Shown: in pieces, positions 18,278 through 26,380 of the stretch
Position numbering within the stretch: position 1 is the stretch's first letter
Layout: each line of letters opens with the position of its first letter
From: Bacteroides sp. GM023
Lineage (GTDB): Bacteria; Bacteroidota; Bacteroidia; Bacteroidales; Bacteroidaceae
Assembly: GCF_014750685.1 (NCBI RefSeq)
Contig: NZ_JAAXGE010000003.1
Coordinates: 496,001 to 560,000, forward strand
Length of the DNA: 64,000 bases
Reading direction: 5' to 3'
Notes under the pieces: model-generated
Told to the model about the DNA's origin: nothing
Seen by the model: the letters and a program-made list of their open reading frames with translations, nothing else
The model's database searches: none
Made by a program: the position numbers and the translations under genes

Positions 18278-18414
18278 ATTTCTTATTTTTCTAAAAGTTA
18301 AAAAGTAACTTTTACATTTACTATTATTGTGACTTTGCTAATTTACTGCTTTGATAAAATATTCGTGAGTTTAGAGCACTTACAATGCTATTCTTTCTAT
18401 TGTAGTTTTTATTC

Positions 18415-18909
18415 TTATTCAACATGTTTAAGCCTAAATTCTTTGATTTTCTTTGTAATAGATATTACTAAATCAGAGGTTAAGGCAGAATATGAACTCA
18501 ATGAGCCAGATGGACTATCGGCATATCCAGTTAGCTGGTCAACATCTGTATAAAGTGATACAGCTTCATTATAGGCTTTTTCATATTCAGATGGATACTC
18601 TTTCAATTCTCTGATTAACATATCTAATGTATCTTTTTTAAGATGAATGGTTTGATATAAAGATGTTCCTTTAACAAACTCCATATGTTTTGATAATGCT
18701 TCGTTAAAATCAGAACAGTAATTTCCTTGGTATCTATTATCATATATTGCAGTTCTCCAAACTTCTGTATAATCATCTGCTATATGCCCGCTAAAATATG
18801 TAAGTTCTGCCATGACTTCCGTTGTTTTCTTTAATTTATCATTATATTCTTTTTTGTTGCCACATCCAATAATAAATATTGCTATTATGATAAATAATAC
18901 CTTTTTCAT
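18415..18909 (-). CDS. Uncharacterised small lipoprotein
   Basis: A 164-residue protein with signal and lipobox IFIIGC (C16). The rest is predicted largely helical, with Tyr and acidic residues frequent. No family is recognised. It is the first gene of the three-gene minus-strand block; 137 bp separate it from the next gene, with no clear terminator seen there. Confidence 0.73.
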   Translation of the reverse strand: MKKVLFIIIAIFIIGCGNKKEYNDKLKKTTEVMAELTYFSGHIADDYTEVWRTAIYDNRYQGNYCSDFNEALSKHMEFVKGTSLYQTIHLKKDTLDMLIRELKEYPSEYEKAYNEAVSLYTDVDQLTGYADSPSGSLSSYSALTSDLVISITKKIKEFRLKHVE

Positions 18910-19095
18910 GATTCTGTGTTTTTATTGTTTATACTATGACAAAAGAACACACAATTATGAATATAATCAAATGTTTTCTTACTTTTCTTTGATTTCGAAC
19001 AACTTTCTTCAATTCAGCTTAAGTTATGACTTTGTAGAAGTCAACTTTGTGATTGATGAAAATGCTAGAAAAACTGGGTTATGATAAAACCTATG
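18910..19095. other. AT-rich spacer with possible further GH2 debris
   Basis: No convincing gene. Around 19034-19075 a plus-strand frame reads VEVNFVIDENARKTG, which weakly recalls EAELFVNGKSCGKAT of the GH2 C-terminal domain but is out of frame with the clear relic downstream. I see no promoter of note on the plus strand. Confidence 0.35.
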
Positions 19096-19194
19096 GTAAA
19101 TCAGTATGTTATCTTGAAATGGGAGAATGTAGAATTATAACTAAAAGAGAGGAACATAAAAGTGTTTTTCATAAATAAGAAATGGCCTTTGAAG
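19096..19194 (+). pseudogene. Decayed fragment of a GH2 C-terminal domain
   Basis: Thirty-three consecutive codons align without gaps to the C-terminus of the GH2 enzyme at 15003-17072. The relic reads NQYVILKWENVEL, stop, LKERNIKVFFINKKWPLK; the intact gene reads DQYAILEWKNVEL, QPGENEIKVVSTNKKQPLS. By eye 18 of 33 positions are identical. An in-frame TAA lies at 19138-19140 and nothing upstream supplies a complete gene, so this is a non-functional remnant, either of a paralogous GH2 gene or of an old duplication. Confidence 0.72.
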
Positions 19195-19407
19195 CTTGAC
19201 TCACTCCTTAGAATGTTAGCACGAATCGTAATAGAAAACCGCTTATTATCAGCTGTTCATATTTGTGATTTTGAACCTAATAAAACACATCTATTATACA
19301 TTTGCAGGTTTGTCAGTAGGGTTAAAATGTTAATGAAAGTGTTTTAAACGTACAGTTACAAGAAAAGCTCTGATTAATCTATATGATAATCAGAGCTTCC
19401 CTTTAAG
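19195..19407. other. Spacer before the tRNA, no gene seen
   Basis: AT-rich sequence downstream of the GH2 relic. Short open frames here have no recognisable start context or homology. A weak hairpin, AATCAGAGCTTC / GAAAAGCTCTGATT (about 19362-19398), may terminate the tRNA transcript, which runs towards lower coordinates. Confidence 0.4.
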
Positions 19408-19481
<74 letters not shown>

Positions 19482-19498
19482 ATCCTTATTTGCGGATG

Positions 19499-19506
19499 CA
19501 AAGGTA
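19499..19506 (-). promoter_or_regulatory. -7 box TACCTTTG of the tRNA-Arg promoter
   Basis: The minus strand reads TACCTTTG, matching TAnnTTTG, with TTTTTG 18 bp further upstream as the -33 element. It is 18 bp before the mature tRNA 5' end. Confidence 0.7.
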
Positions 19507-19767
19507 GTGCTTTTTATGAAATCTCAAAAACTTTCCGACACTTTTTTATTCATATTTTTCTTTATAGCTATGAATCAGTAATTTATATAGGTATAATATT
19601 TTGTCTATTTCTCTGTTATAGTATGGATGAGTATTGAATCATTCTTTTCACGAAGAATAACGAACGTTATATAGGTTTCAAAAAGCTCAAAAAACTTAAA
19701 TAGGGTTGTGTTTTTGTATTATAAGGCTTACTTTTGGGCGATAAACAACTAAAAAACACATAAAGTT

Positions 19768-20502
19768 ATGAAGAAATTTATTTTTTTATTCGCATTTTGT
19801 ATTACAGTAGCTAACCTTTTTGCTCAAACCGACCCTAACCAAATTAAGAAAGAAGGAAATGATGCATTCAATGCCAAAAATTATCCTGTGGCGTACGCTA
19901 AATTTAGTGAATATTTGAAGCAGACTAATAATCAAGATTCAGCAACAGCGTATTATTGTGGTATGGCTGCTGATGAAATAAAGAAGTATGCTGAAGCAGT
20001 TACATATTTTGATATAGCAATCGAAAAGAAGTTCAATACAGGAAATGCATATGCACGTAAGGCTTCAGCTTTGGATGCATTGAAGAAGACTGACGAATAC
20101 GTTGCTACATTGGAAGAAGGGTTGAAAGTTGATCCGAACAATAAGGTAATGATCAAGAACTATGGCCTTCATTTCTTGAAAGCAGGGCTTGCTGCTCAAA
20201 AGGCTGGTAAGGCTGAAGACGCAGAAGAAAACTTCAAGAAAGTAATTCCTTTGAATCACAAGACTTATAAGACAAATGCTCTGTATAGCTTGGGAGTTCT
20301 TTGCTACAATGATGGTGCTAATATCCTGAAGAAAGCTGCTCCTTTGGCAAATTCAGATGCTGACAAATATGCTGCAGAAAAAGAAAAAGCTGATGCAAGA
20401 TTCAAAGAAGCAGTAGATTATCTGGAAGAAGCTGCCAAAATATCACCAGAAAACGAGAACGTGAAAAAGATGCTTCCGCAGGTGAAAGCTGCCATGAAGT
20501 AA
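19768..20502 (+). CDS. Exported TPR (tetratricopeptide) protein
   Basis: A 244-residue protein with an N-terminal signal peptide (FLFAFCITVANLFAQ). TPR-type helix pairs follow from about residue 25 (KKEGNDAFNAKNYPVAYAKF, YYCGMAADEIKKYAEAVTYF, AYARKASALDALKKTDEYV) and continue to the C-terminus (YLEEAAKISPENENVKKML). TPR proteins mediate protein contacts, probably here in the periplasm. It is transcribed alone: a -7 box TACTTTTG lies at 19729-19736 and a strong terminator follows. Specific role unknown. Confidence 0.9.
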   Translation: MKKFIFLFAFCITVANLFAQTDPNQIKKEGNDAFNAKNYPVAYAKFSEYLKQTNNQDSATAYYCGMAADEIKKYAEAVTYFDIAIEKKFNTGNAYARKASALDALKKTDEYVATLEEGLKVDPNNKVMIKNYGLHFLKAGLAAQKAGKAEDAEENFKKVIPLNHKTYKTNALYSLGVLCYNDGANILKKAAPLANSDADKYAAEKEKADARFKEAVDYLEEAAKISPENENVKKMLPQVKAAMK

Positions 20503-20524
20503 TTTAGACTATAATAAAGAATAT

Positions 20525-20559
20525 AAAGGGTTGCCAATAGATACATTTGGCAACCCTTT
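20525..20559 (+). terminator. Rho-independent terminator after the TPR gene
   Basis: AAAGGGTTGCCAA (20525-20537) pairs with TTGGCAACCCTTT (20547-20559), followed by a T-run. It closes the TPR transcription unit. Confidence 0.9.
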
Positions 20560-20594
20560 TTTATTGCATTTTTTTCTAATCTATACTTTTTGTG

Positions 20595-20602
20595 TACTTT
20601 TG
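20595..20602 (+). promoter_or_regulatory. -7 box TACTTTTG of the pabB promoter
   Basis: TAnnTTTG match 26 bp before the pabB ATG. It gives the pab pair its own promoter after the TPR terminator. Confidence 0.65.
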
Positions 20603-20628
20603 CCTTCCCTAAACACTGAAGGATTCTT

Positions 20629-21636
20629 ATGCATTTACATACGAAGGAACAAGCCGTCAAACGGATGAATAATTGGGGGCTATTACGTCGCCCTTTTATC
20701 TTTATTATTAATTATCTACAAGATACTTCTTATGTAGAAGAAATTTCATCCGTAGATCCTACTGAATTATTATATAATCTGAACGGATTTACTAATCAAT
20801 CAACATCGGATAAAAGCAATGAGAATTTTTGTCTAAATAATAAGAAAGAACATATTCATTGGCAATCATTTCCTGAATCTTTTGATATCTATCGGCATTC
20901 ATTCAATATTGTTCAACGGAATATTTTCGCAGGAAACAGTTTTCTTACTAATCTGACTTGCCGCACTCCAATAGAAACCAATCTCACTCTGCAAGATATT
21001 TATTTCCGTTCAAAAGCTATCTACAAGTTATGGCTTAAAGGTTTATTTACGGTATTTTCTCCTGAAATATTCGTTCGAATCCATCAAGGGAAAATCAGTT
21101 CATATCCGATGAAGGGAACTATTGATGCTTCAATTCCTGATGCCTCCCGGTTATTGATGAATGACCCGAAAGAAGCCGCAGAGCATGCTACCATTGTAGA
21201 TTTGATACGTAATGATTTAAGTATGGTTGCCAATCAAGTATCGGTATCTCGTTATCGGTATATTGATACGCTGCAGACTAATCAAGGTGCAATTCTTCAG
21301 ACAAGTTCGGAAATTCAGGGTGTTTTGCCGGAGGATTATCAGGAACACTTGGGAGAAATCATTTTTAAACTCTTGCCAGCAGGTTCTATAACTGGTGCTC
21401 CGAAGAAAAAAACGATGCAGATCATTCAAGAAGCAGAAAACTATGACAGAGGATTTTATACAGGCATCATGGGATATTTTGACGGTGAAAATTTGGATAG
21501 TGCTGTTATGATACGTTTTGTAGAACAGGAAGGAGAGAAGATGTATTTTAAAAGTGGCGGTGGAATCACCTGTCAGAGTGATGTGGAAAGTGAGTATAAT
21601 GAAATGAAACAAAAAGTATATGTGCCCATTTATTGA
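20629..21636 (+). CDS. pabB: Aminodeoxychorismate synthase component I
   Basis: A 335-residue chorismate-utilising enzyme that converts chorismate plus ammonia to 4-amino-4-deoxychorismate for folate synthesis. Visible family motifs in order are DLIRNDLSMVANQVSV, LQTSSEIQGVL, AGSITGAPKKKTMQIIQEAE, RGFYTGIMGYF and FKSGGGITCQSD. It is shorter than the E. coli enzyme at the N-terminus, as is common in Bacteroides. It overlaps pabC by 17 bp. No glutamine amidotransferase (pabA) is next to it. The family is certain; PabB rather than anthranilate or isochorismate synthase is supported by the pabC neighbour. Confidence 0.92.
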   Translation: MHLHTKEQAVKRMNNWGLLRRPFIFIINYLQDTSYVEEISSVDPTELLYNLNGFTNQSTSDKSNENFCLNNKKEHIHWQSFPESFDIYRHSFNIVQRNIFAGNSFLTNLTCRTPIETNLTLQDIYFRSKAIYKLWLKGLFTVFSPEIFVRIHQGKISSYPMKGTIDASIPDASRLLMNDPKEAAEHATIVDLIRNDLSMVANQVSVSRYRYIDTLQTNQGAILQTSSEIQGVLPEDYQEHLGEIIFKLLPAGSITGAPKKKTMQIIQEAENYDRGFYTGIMGYFDGENLDSAVMIRFVEQEGEKMYFKSGGGITCQSDVESEYNEMKQKVYVPIY

Positions 21637-22216
21637 AACCATCCGGATAGAAGATGGAAAGATTTACAATCTCGACTATCATACAGAACGCTTTAATCGG
21701 ACTCGTGCTGCTTTTTGGAAAGACAGTACTCCACTCGCCCTGCAGGAATTTATATCTCCGCAATCATTGCAGGGAATTCATAAATGCCGGATTGTATATG
21801 GCAGAGAAATAGAAGAAATTACATATGCACCATATCAGATGCGGGAAGTTTCTTCGTTACGCCTGGTTGTAGCCGATACTATTGATTATACTTATAAAAG
21901 TACGAACCGGGAAGAATTGAATATTTTGTATGCCCAAAGAGAAACCGCGGATGATGTCTTAATCGTGAGAAACGGTTATCTGACAGATACTTCCATAGCC
22001 AATGTGGCTCTCTATGACGGGAAAATGTGGTATACACCCTCTCATCCGTTGCTCCAGGGAACAAAACGTGCCGAGCTTTTGGACAGGCAACTGATCGTGG
22101 AAAAAGACATTTCGCAGACACATTTAGGCGAGTACTCTAAAGTCATGTTATTCAATGCAATGATTGATTGGGGACGTATCATACTACCTATTGATGATAA
22201 ACATTTTATTCTATAA
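21620..22216 (+). CDS. pabC: Class IV aminotransferase, probable aminodeoxychorismate lyase
   Basis: A 198-residue PLP-dependent fold-type IV protein overlapping the pabB 3' end by 17 bp in another frame. It would release pyruvate from aminodeoxychorismate to give p-aminobenzoate. Family features are LDYHTERFNRTRAAF near the N-terminus, the likely PLP lysine in IHKCRIVYG, and LTDTSIANVALYDG, where many relatives have TEGS. TPSHPLLQGTKRAELL follows. It is shorter than E. coli PabC (about 270), typical for the Bacteroides version. The pairing with pabB supports the function. Confidence 0.87.
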   Translation: MCPFIETIRIEDGKIYNLDYHTERFNRTRAAFWKDSTPLALQEFISPQSLQGIHKCRIVYGREIEEITYAPYQMREVSSLRLVVADTIDYTYKSTNREELNILYAQRETADDVLIVRNGYLTDTSIANVALYDGKMWYTPSHPLLQGTKRAELLDRQLIVEKDISQTHLGEYSKVMLFNAMIDWGRIILPIDDKHFIL

Positions 22217-22358
22217 ACTATAATTAACTGAAATATACAGAGAACTGCTGAACAAAAGTCACTTTTGTACTGTTATATTTATGTGTTTTTCATAGTATTA
22301 GATATAAGATTAATTAAAGAGATTGTACTCCACTTGTGAAAGCTAAAGTACGTCAGAG

Positions 22359-22417
22359 ACAGAAGAGTCTGTTTTTTTGATAAATGTGTTAGAGCATCGG
22401 TTTACCAGGCCGATGCT
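22359..22417 (+). terminator. Two tandem terminators between pabC and the DUF2461 gene
   Basis: A short hairpin ACAGA/TCTGT (22359-22372) is followed by T7. A stronger one, AGCATCGG (22393-22400) with CCGATGCT (22410-22417), is also followed by T7. The second is a textbook intrinsic terminator. Two in a row could mean readthrough protection or a short untranslated RNA ending here. Confidence 0.75.
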
Positions 22418-22467
22418 TTTTTTATGTCCTTTTGCCCCCTTTTGTAGTTTATATGAAATAAAATTTG

Positions 22468-22475
22468 TACGTTTG
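22468..22475 (+). promoter_or_regulatory. -7 box TACGTTTG before the DUF2461 gene
   Basis: TAnnTTTG match 18 bp before the ATG at 22493. Together with the terminators just upstream it shows an independent transcription unit. Confidence 0.65.
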
Positions 22476-22492
22476 TGGGATAATAATAGAAA

Positions 22493-23167
22493 ATGATAAA
22501 GATGAACATACCCGTTATCTTTCAGTTTTTAAAAGATCTTTCCGCGAACAATAATCGTGAGTGGTTTAATGAGCATAAGGCAGAATATGAGATAGCCCGT
22601 GCCGAGTTTGACAATTTTTTGGCTACAGTGATTGCCCGTATTTCCCTGTTTGATGAAACAATTCGGGGAATCCAACCCAAAGACTGCACCTATCGCATTT
22701 ACCGGGATACCCGCTTCTCTACGGATAAAACACCTTATAAGATACATTTCGGTGGTTATATCAATGCAAAGGGTAAGAAATCCGATCATTGTGGATACTA
22801 TGTGCACCTGCAACCCGATGGTTCTATGCTTGCCGGCGGAAGCCTGTGCCTGCCTTCCAATATCCTGAAAGCCGTTCGGCAGTCTATTTATGATAATATC
22901 GAAGAGTTTGTCACTATCGTGGAAGACCCGGAATTTAAGCAATACTTTCCGGTCATAGGAGAGGACTTCCTGAAAACGGCTCCTAAAGGTTTCCCGAAAG
23001 ATTTCAAGTACATTGATTATTTGAAATGCAAGGAATATGTTTGTTCTTATAATGTTCCCGATAACTTCTTTACCCAACCGGATGCGTTGGAACAGATAGA
23101 TAAGGTATTCCGTCAATTCAAGCGGTTTGCCGATTTTATAAATTACACGATTGATGATTTTGAATAA
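22493..23167 (+). CDS. DUF2461 (TIGR02453-type) family protein
   Basis: A 224-residue soluble protein of the DUF2461 family: FLKDLSANNNREWFNEHKAE at the N-terminus, and TYRIYRDTRFSTDKTPYKIH followed by GYYVHLQPDGSMLAGGSLCL in the centre are hallmarks. The function of the family is not established. ATG 22493 or 22502 could be used; both follow the -7 box. The start of the YhcH-like gene is 33 bp downstream, so they may be co-transcribed with glgB. Confidence 0.9.
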   Translation: MIKMNIPVIFQFLKDLSANNNREWFNEHKAEYEIARAEFDNFLATVIARISLFDETIRGIQPKDCTYRIYRDTRFSTDKTPYKIHFGGYINAKGKKSDHCGYYVHLQPDGSMLAGGSLCLPSNILKAVRQSIYDNIEEFVTIVEDPEFKQYFPVIGEDFLKTAPKGFPKDFKYIDYLKCKEYVCSYNVPDNFFTQPDALEQIDKVFRQFKRFADFINYTIDDFE

Positions 23168-23200
23168 TATCCGAAATATAAACTTTAAAATTAAAATTAT

Positions 23201-23647
23201 ATGGTAGTAGATACTTTAGAAAATCTGGAGAAATATGCGTCTTTAAATCCTTTATTTGCACAGGCCATTGAGTTTCTGAAATCTCATGACCTTCAAGCCA
23301 TGGAAATCGGTAAGACAGAATTGAAAGGAAAAGATCTGCTGGTGAATATCGCACAAACCAAACCTAAGACCAAGGAAGAGGCCAAACTGGAAACACATAA
23401 CGAATTTATAGATATTCAGATTCCATTGTCAGGAACAGAAATTATGGGTTATACTGCTGCTAAGGACTGTGCTCCTGAAGACGCTCCTTATAACGCAGAA
23501 AAGGACATTACTTTCTTTGAAGGATTAGCTGAAACATACGTTGCCGTGAAACCGGGAATGTTTGCTATCTTCTTTCCACAGGACGGACACGCTCCCGGCA
23601 TTACCCCGGATGGTGTGAAGAAAGTAATCGTAAAAGTAAAAGCATAA
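23201..23647 (+). CDS. YhcH/YjgK/YiaL family protein
   Basis: A 148-residue small cupin-like protein. Matches to the family include ETHNEFIDIQIPLSGTEIMG and KPGMFAIFFPQDGHAPGI with a likely metal-binding His pattern. Family members are linked to sialic-acid or sugar anomer handling, but no such genes are adjacent. It lies 18 bp before glgB and is probably co-transcribed with it. Confidence 0.88.
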   Translation: MVVDTLENLEKYASLNPLFAQAIEFLKSHDLQAMEIGKTELKGKDLLVNIAQTKPKTKEEAKLETHNEFIDIQIPLSGTEIMGYTAAKDCAPEDAPYNAEKDITFFEGLAETYVAVKPGMFAIFFPQDGHAPGITPDGVKKVIVKVKA

Positions 23648-23665
23648 TCTAAATTCAATTCTGAT

Positions 23666-25678
23666 ATGGAAAAGACACTTAATCTTATCAAAAATGATCC
23701 TTGGCTGGAACCTTTTGCCGATGCTATTGCAGGTCGTCATCAGTTTGTGTTGGACAAGGAAGCCGAACTGACCAATAAGGGAAAACAGACTCTTTCAGAC
23801 TTTGCATCGGGTTATCTTTATTTCGGATTGCATCGCGCTGATAAAGGATGGACCTTCCGCGAATGGGCGCCGAACGCTACACATATATATATGGTAGGTA
23901 CGTTTAACAACTGGGAAGAAAAAGCTGCCTACAAGTTGAAAAAACTAAAGAATGGGATTTGGGAGATTAACCTGCCGGCAGATGCCATTCATCATGGCGA
24001 CTTGTACAAGCTGAATATATATTGGGATGGTGGTCAAGGTGAGCGTATTCCTGCTTGGGCTACACGTGTTGTTCAGGATGAACAGACCAAGATATTTAGT
24101 GCACAAGTATGGGCACCGGAGAAACCCTATAAATTCAAAAAGAAAACATTTAAGCCTACCACCAATCCTTTGCTGATTTACGAGTGTCATATCGGAATGG
24201 CGCAGCAAGAGGAAAAGGTTGGAACCTATAACGAATTCCGCGAAAAAACGCTTCCACGCATCGCTAAGGAAGGATACAACTGTATTCAGATTATGGCAAT
24301 CCAGGAACATCCCTATTATGGAAGTTTCGGATATCATGTATCCAGTTTCTTCGCTGCTTCTTCACGTTTCGGAACTCCCGACGAATTGAAAGCATTGATC
24401 GATGCTGCCCATGAGATGGGAATTGCTGTAATTATGGATATCGTTCATTCACATGCCGTAAAGAACGAAGTGGAAGGATTAGGAAATTTTGCCGGTGATC
24501 CGAACCAGTATTTTTATCCGGGCGGTCGCCGCGAACATCCGGCTTGGGATTCTCTTTGCTTTGACTATGGTAAGAATGAAGTGATTCATTTCCTGCTGTC
24601 CAACTGCAAATATTGGTTGGAAGAATATAAGTTCGACGGATTCCGTTTTGATGGAGTAACGTCTATGCTATATTATAGTCATGGATTAGGTGAAGCTTTC
24701 TGTAATTATGGAGATTATTTCAACGGTCATCAGGATGATAATGCAATTGGCTACCTGACATTGGCCAATGAAGTGATTCATCAGGTTAATCCGAAAGCAA
24801 TCACAATTGCAGAAGAAGTTTCCGGTATGCCGGGACTGGCTGCGAAGGTAGAAGACGGTGGTTATGGATTTGATTATCGTATGGCCATGAATATTCCTGA
24901 TTACTGGATCAAGACAATCAAAGAAAAGATTGATGAAGACTGGAAACCTTCCAGTATGTTCTGGGAAGTAACCAATCGCCGTCAGGATGAAAAGACCATA
25001 TCTTATGCAGAAAGTCACGACCAGGCATTGGTCGGAGATAAGACAATCATCTTCCGTCTGATTGATGCTGATATGTATTGGCATATGCAAAAAGGAGATG
25101 AAAATTATGTAGTCAATCGGGGTATTGCTCTGCATAAGATGATTCGTTTATTGACCTCTTCTACCATTAACGGTGGTTATCTGAACTTCATGGGAAATGA
25201 ATTCGGTCATCCTGAATGGATTGACTTCCCACGTGAGGGTAACGGATGGTCTTGCAAATATGCCCGTCGCCAATGGGATTTGGTGGACAATAAGAACCTG
25301 ACTTATCACTATATGGGTGACTTTGACGCAGAAATGCTGAAAGTAATCAAGAGTGTAAAAGACTTCCAGGCAACACCGGTTCAGGAAATCTGGCATAATG
25401 ACGGCGACCAGGTATTGGCTTATGGACGTAAGGATTTGATATTCGTCTTTAACTTCAACCCGAAACAGTCATTCGCTGATTATGGTTTTCTGGTAGAACC
25501 GGGAGCCTATGAGGTTATACTGAATACGGATGATGTAGCATTCGGTGGAAACGGTTTGGCAGATGATTCTGTCGTTCACTTTACAATAGCCGATCCACTG
25601 TATAAGAAGGAAAAGAAAGAGTGGTTGAAACTTTATATTCCTGCACGCACTGCCGTAGTGCTTAGAAAGAAAAAGTGA
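23666..25678 (+). CDS. glgB: 1,4-alpha-glucan branching enzyme
   Basis: A 670-residue cytoplasmic GH13 enzyme that makes alpha-1,6 branches in glycogen. A CBM48-like N-terminal domain (about 55-140; GWTFREWAPNATHIYMVGTF) is followed by the catalytic barrel. The nucleophile is D329 (DGFRFDGVTSM), the acid/base E383 (AEEVSGMPG), and a third acid lies in SYAESHDQALVGDK. The sequence style is close to eukaryotic branching enzymes, as is usual in Bacteroides. A minus-strand alpha-amylase lies just downstream, making this a small glycogen region. A strong terminator follows. Confidence 0.95.
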   Translation: MEKTLNLIKNDPWLEPFADAIAGRHQFVLDKEAELTNKGKQTLSDFASGYLYFGLHRADKGWTFREWAPNATHIYMVGTFNNWEEKAAYKLKKLKNGIWEINLPADAIHHGDLYKLNIYWDGGQGERIPAWATRVVQDEQTKIFSAQVWAPEKPYKFKKKTFKPTTNPLLIYECHIGMAQQEEKVGTYNEFREKTLPRIAKEGYNCIQIMAIQEHPYYGSFGYHVSSFFAASSRFGTPDELKALIDAAHEMGIAVIMDIVHSHAVKNEVEGLGNFAGDPNQYFYPGGRREHPAWDSLCFDYGKNEVIHFLLSNCKYWLEEYKFDGFRFDGVTSMLYYSHGLGEAFCNYGDYFNGHQDDNAIGYLTLANEVIHQVNPKAITIAEEVSGMPGLAAKVEDGGYGFDYRMAMNIPDYWIKTIKEKIDEDWKPSSMFWEVTNRRQDEKTISYAESHDQALVGDKTIIFRLIDADMYWHMQKGDENYVVNRGIALHKMIRLLTSSTINGGYLNFMGNEFGHPEWIDFPREGNGWSCKYARRQWDLVDNKNLTYHYMGDFDAEMLKVIKSVKDFQATPVQEIWHNDGDQVLAYGRKDLIFVFNFNPKQSFADYGFLVEPGAYEVILNTDDVAFGGNGLADDSVVHFTIADPLYKKEKKEWLKLYIPARTAVVLRKKK

Positions 25679-25698
25679 TTTTTTGTTTTAGAATAAAG

Positions 25699-25732
25699 AG
25701 CCCTCGCAAATCATTGAATATTTGCGAGGGCT
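25699..25732. terminator. Bidirectional terminator between glgB and the PepSY-like gene
   Basis: AGCCCTCGCAAAT (25699-25711) pairs perfectly with ATTTGCGAGGGCT (25720-25732); a T-rich run follows on the plus strand. It separates the convergent genes. Confidence 0.88.
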
Positions 25733-25757
25733 TCTTTTTTATATATAACAGTCTCTT

Positions 25758-26246
25758 CTAATTGGATAAAAATGTACCTGGACCAAGAATATCATACATA
25801 TAACTGACGTTCCGTGTTTTCAGTAGCATTCCTTGTGGAGTATAGAATAATTGATATTTGATGTCTACATTGTCTTGTCCTACCTTAACTACTATAATAG
25901 CCTGCCATTTCGGAAATTCTACCATAGTCACATCATCCACTACCCAGCTCGCATAAGGGCCGGATACAAATGCATTGTAAACAGTGGGTGACAAGCGGTC
26001 GAGACTGACAAGGTCAGTCTGTGTCATAGCCCATTGCCCCTGTGTATTGAACCATACATTTTTAGTAAATCCATTCTTTACAAAATTCGCGCAATAATAG
26101 CCGCCATCCTGCGACCAGGCTATACCAGTAGCCTTCGGATACATCTTCTTAAAAGTGGTCTGCACATTACCAGGAGGGGTGCCCGCAAAAGCAGATATAG
26201 ATATTAACAAAAGCAATACGAACGCCCCGATATTAATCTTCTTCAT
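25758..26246 (-). CDS. Exported PepSY-like (DUF2874-type) protein
   Basis: A 162-residue periplasmic protein with a signal peptide (FVLLLLISISAFAGTPPG). It carries a PepSY-like repeat, for example VQTTFKKMYPKATGIAWSQD followed by GYYCANFVKNGFTKNVWFN, typical of the Bacteroides putative beta-lactamase-inhibitor-like fold. Function is unknown. It is transcribed alone, convergent with glgB. Confidence 0.85.
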   Translation of the reverse strand: MKKINIGAFVLLLLISISAFAGTPPGNVQTTFKKMYPKATGIAWSQDGGYYCANFVKNGFTKNVWFNTQGQWAMTQTDLVSLDRLSPTVYNAFVSGPYASWVVDDVTMVEFPKWQAIIVVKVGQDNVDIKYQLFYTPQGMLLKTRNVSYMYDILGPGTFLSN

Positions 26247-26322
26247 AAGCCTTGAGTTTAGAGTATTATTTATCTACCTAAAACAGCCTTTGAGAATATT
26301 TGTTTGGGTGATATACATAAAA

Positions 26323-26351
26323 TAACCCGGCCATTCATAATGACCGGGTTA
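26323..26351 (-). terminator. Terminator of the alpha-amylase gene
   Basis: TAACCCGG and CCGGGTTA arms (26323-26330, 26344-26351) with an inner CAT/ATG pair form a hairpin 30 bp after the amylase stop; the minus strand continues TTTTATG. Confidence 0.7.
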
Positions 26352-26380
26352 CAATGAATATATAAATCTTAGCCTTTTAC

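Noticed and set aside
18812..19084. Plus-strand frame of 90 residues upstream of the GH2 relic
   Set aside because: It overlaps the start of a minus-strand lipoprotein gene, has biased AT-rich composition and no family or start signal; only its end weakly resembles GH2 debris.
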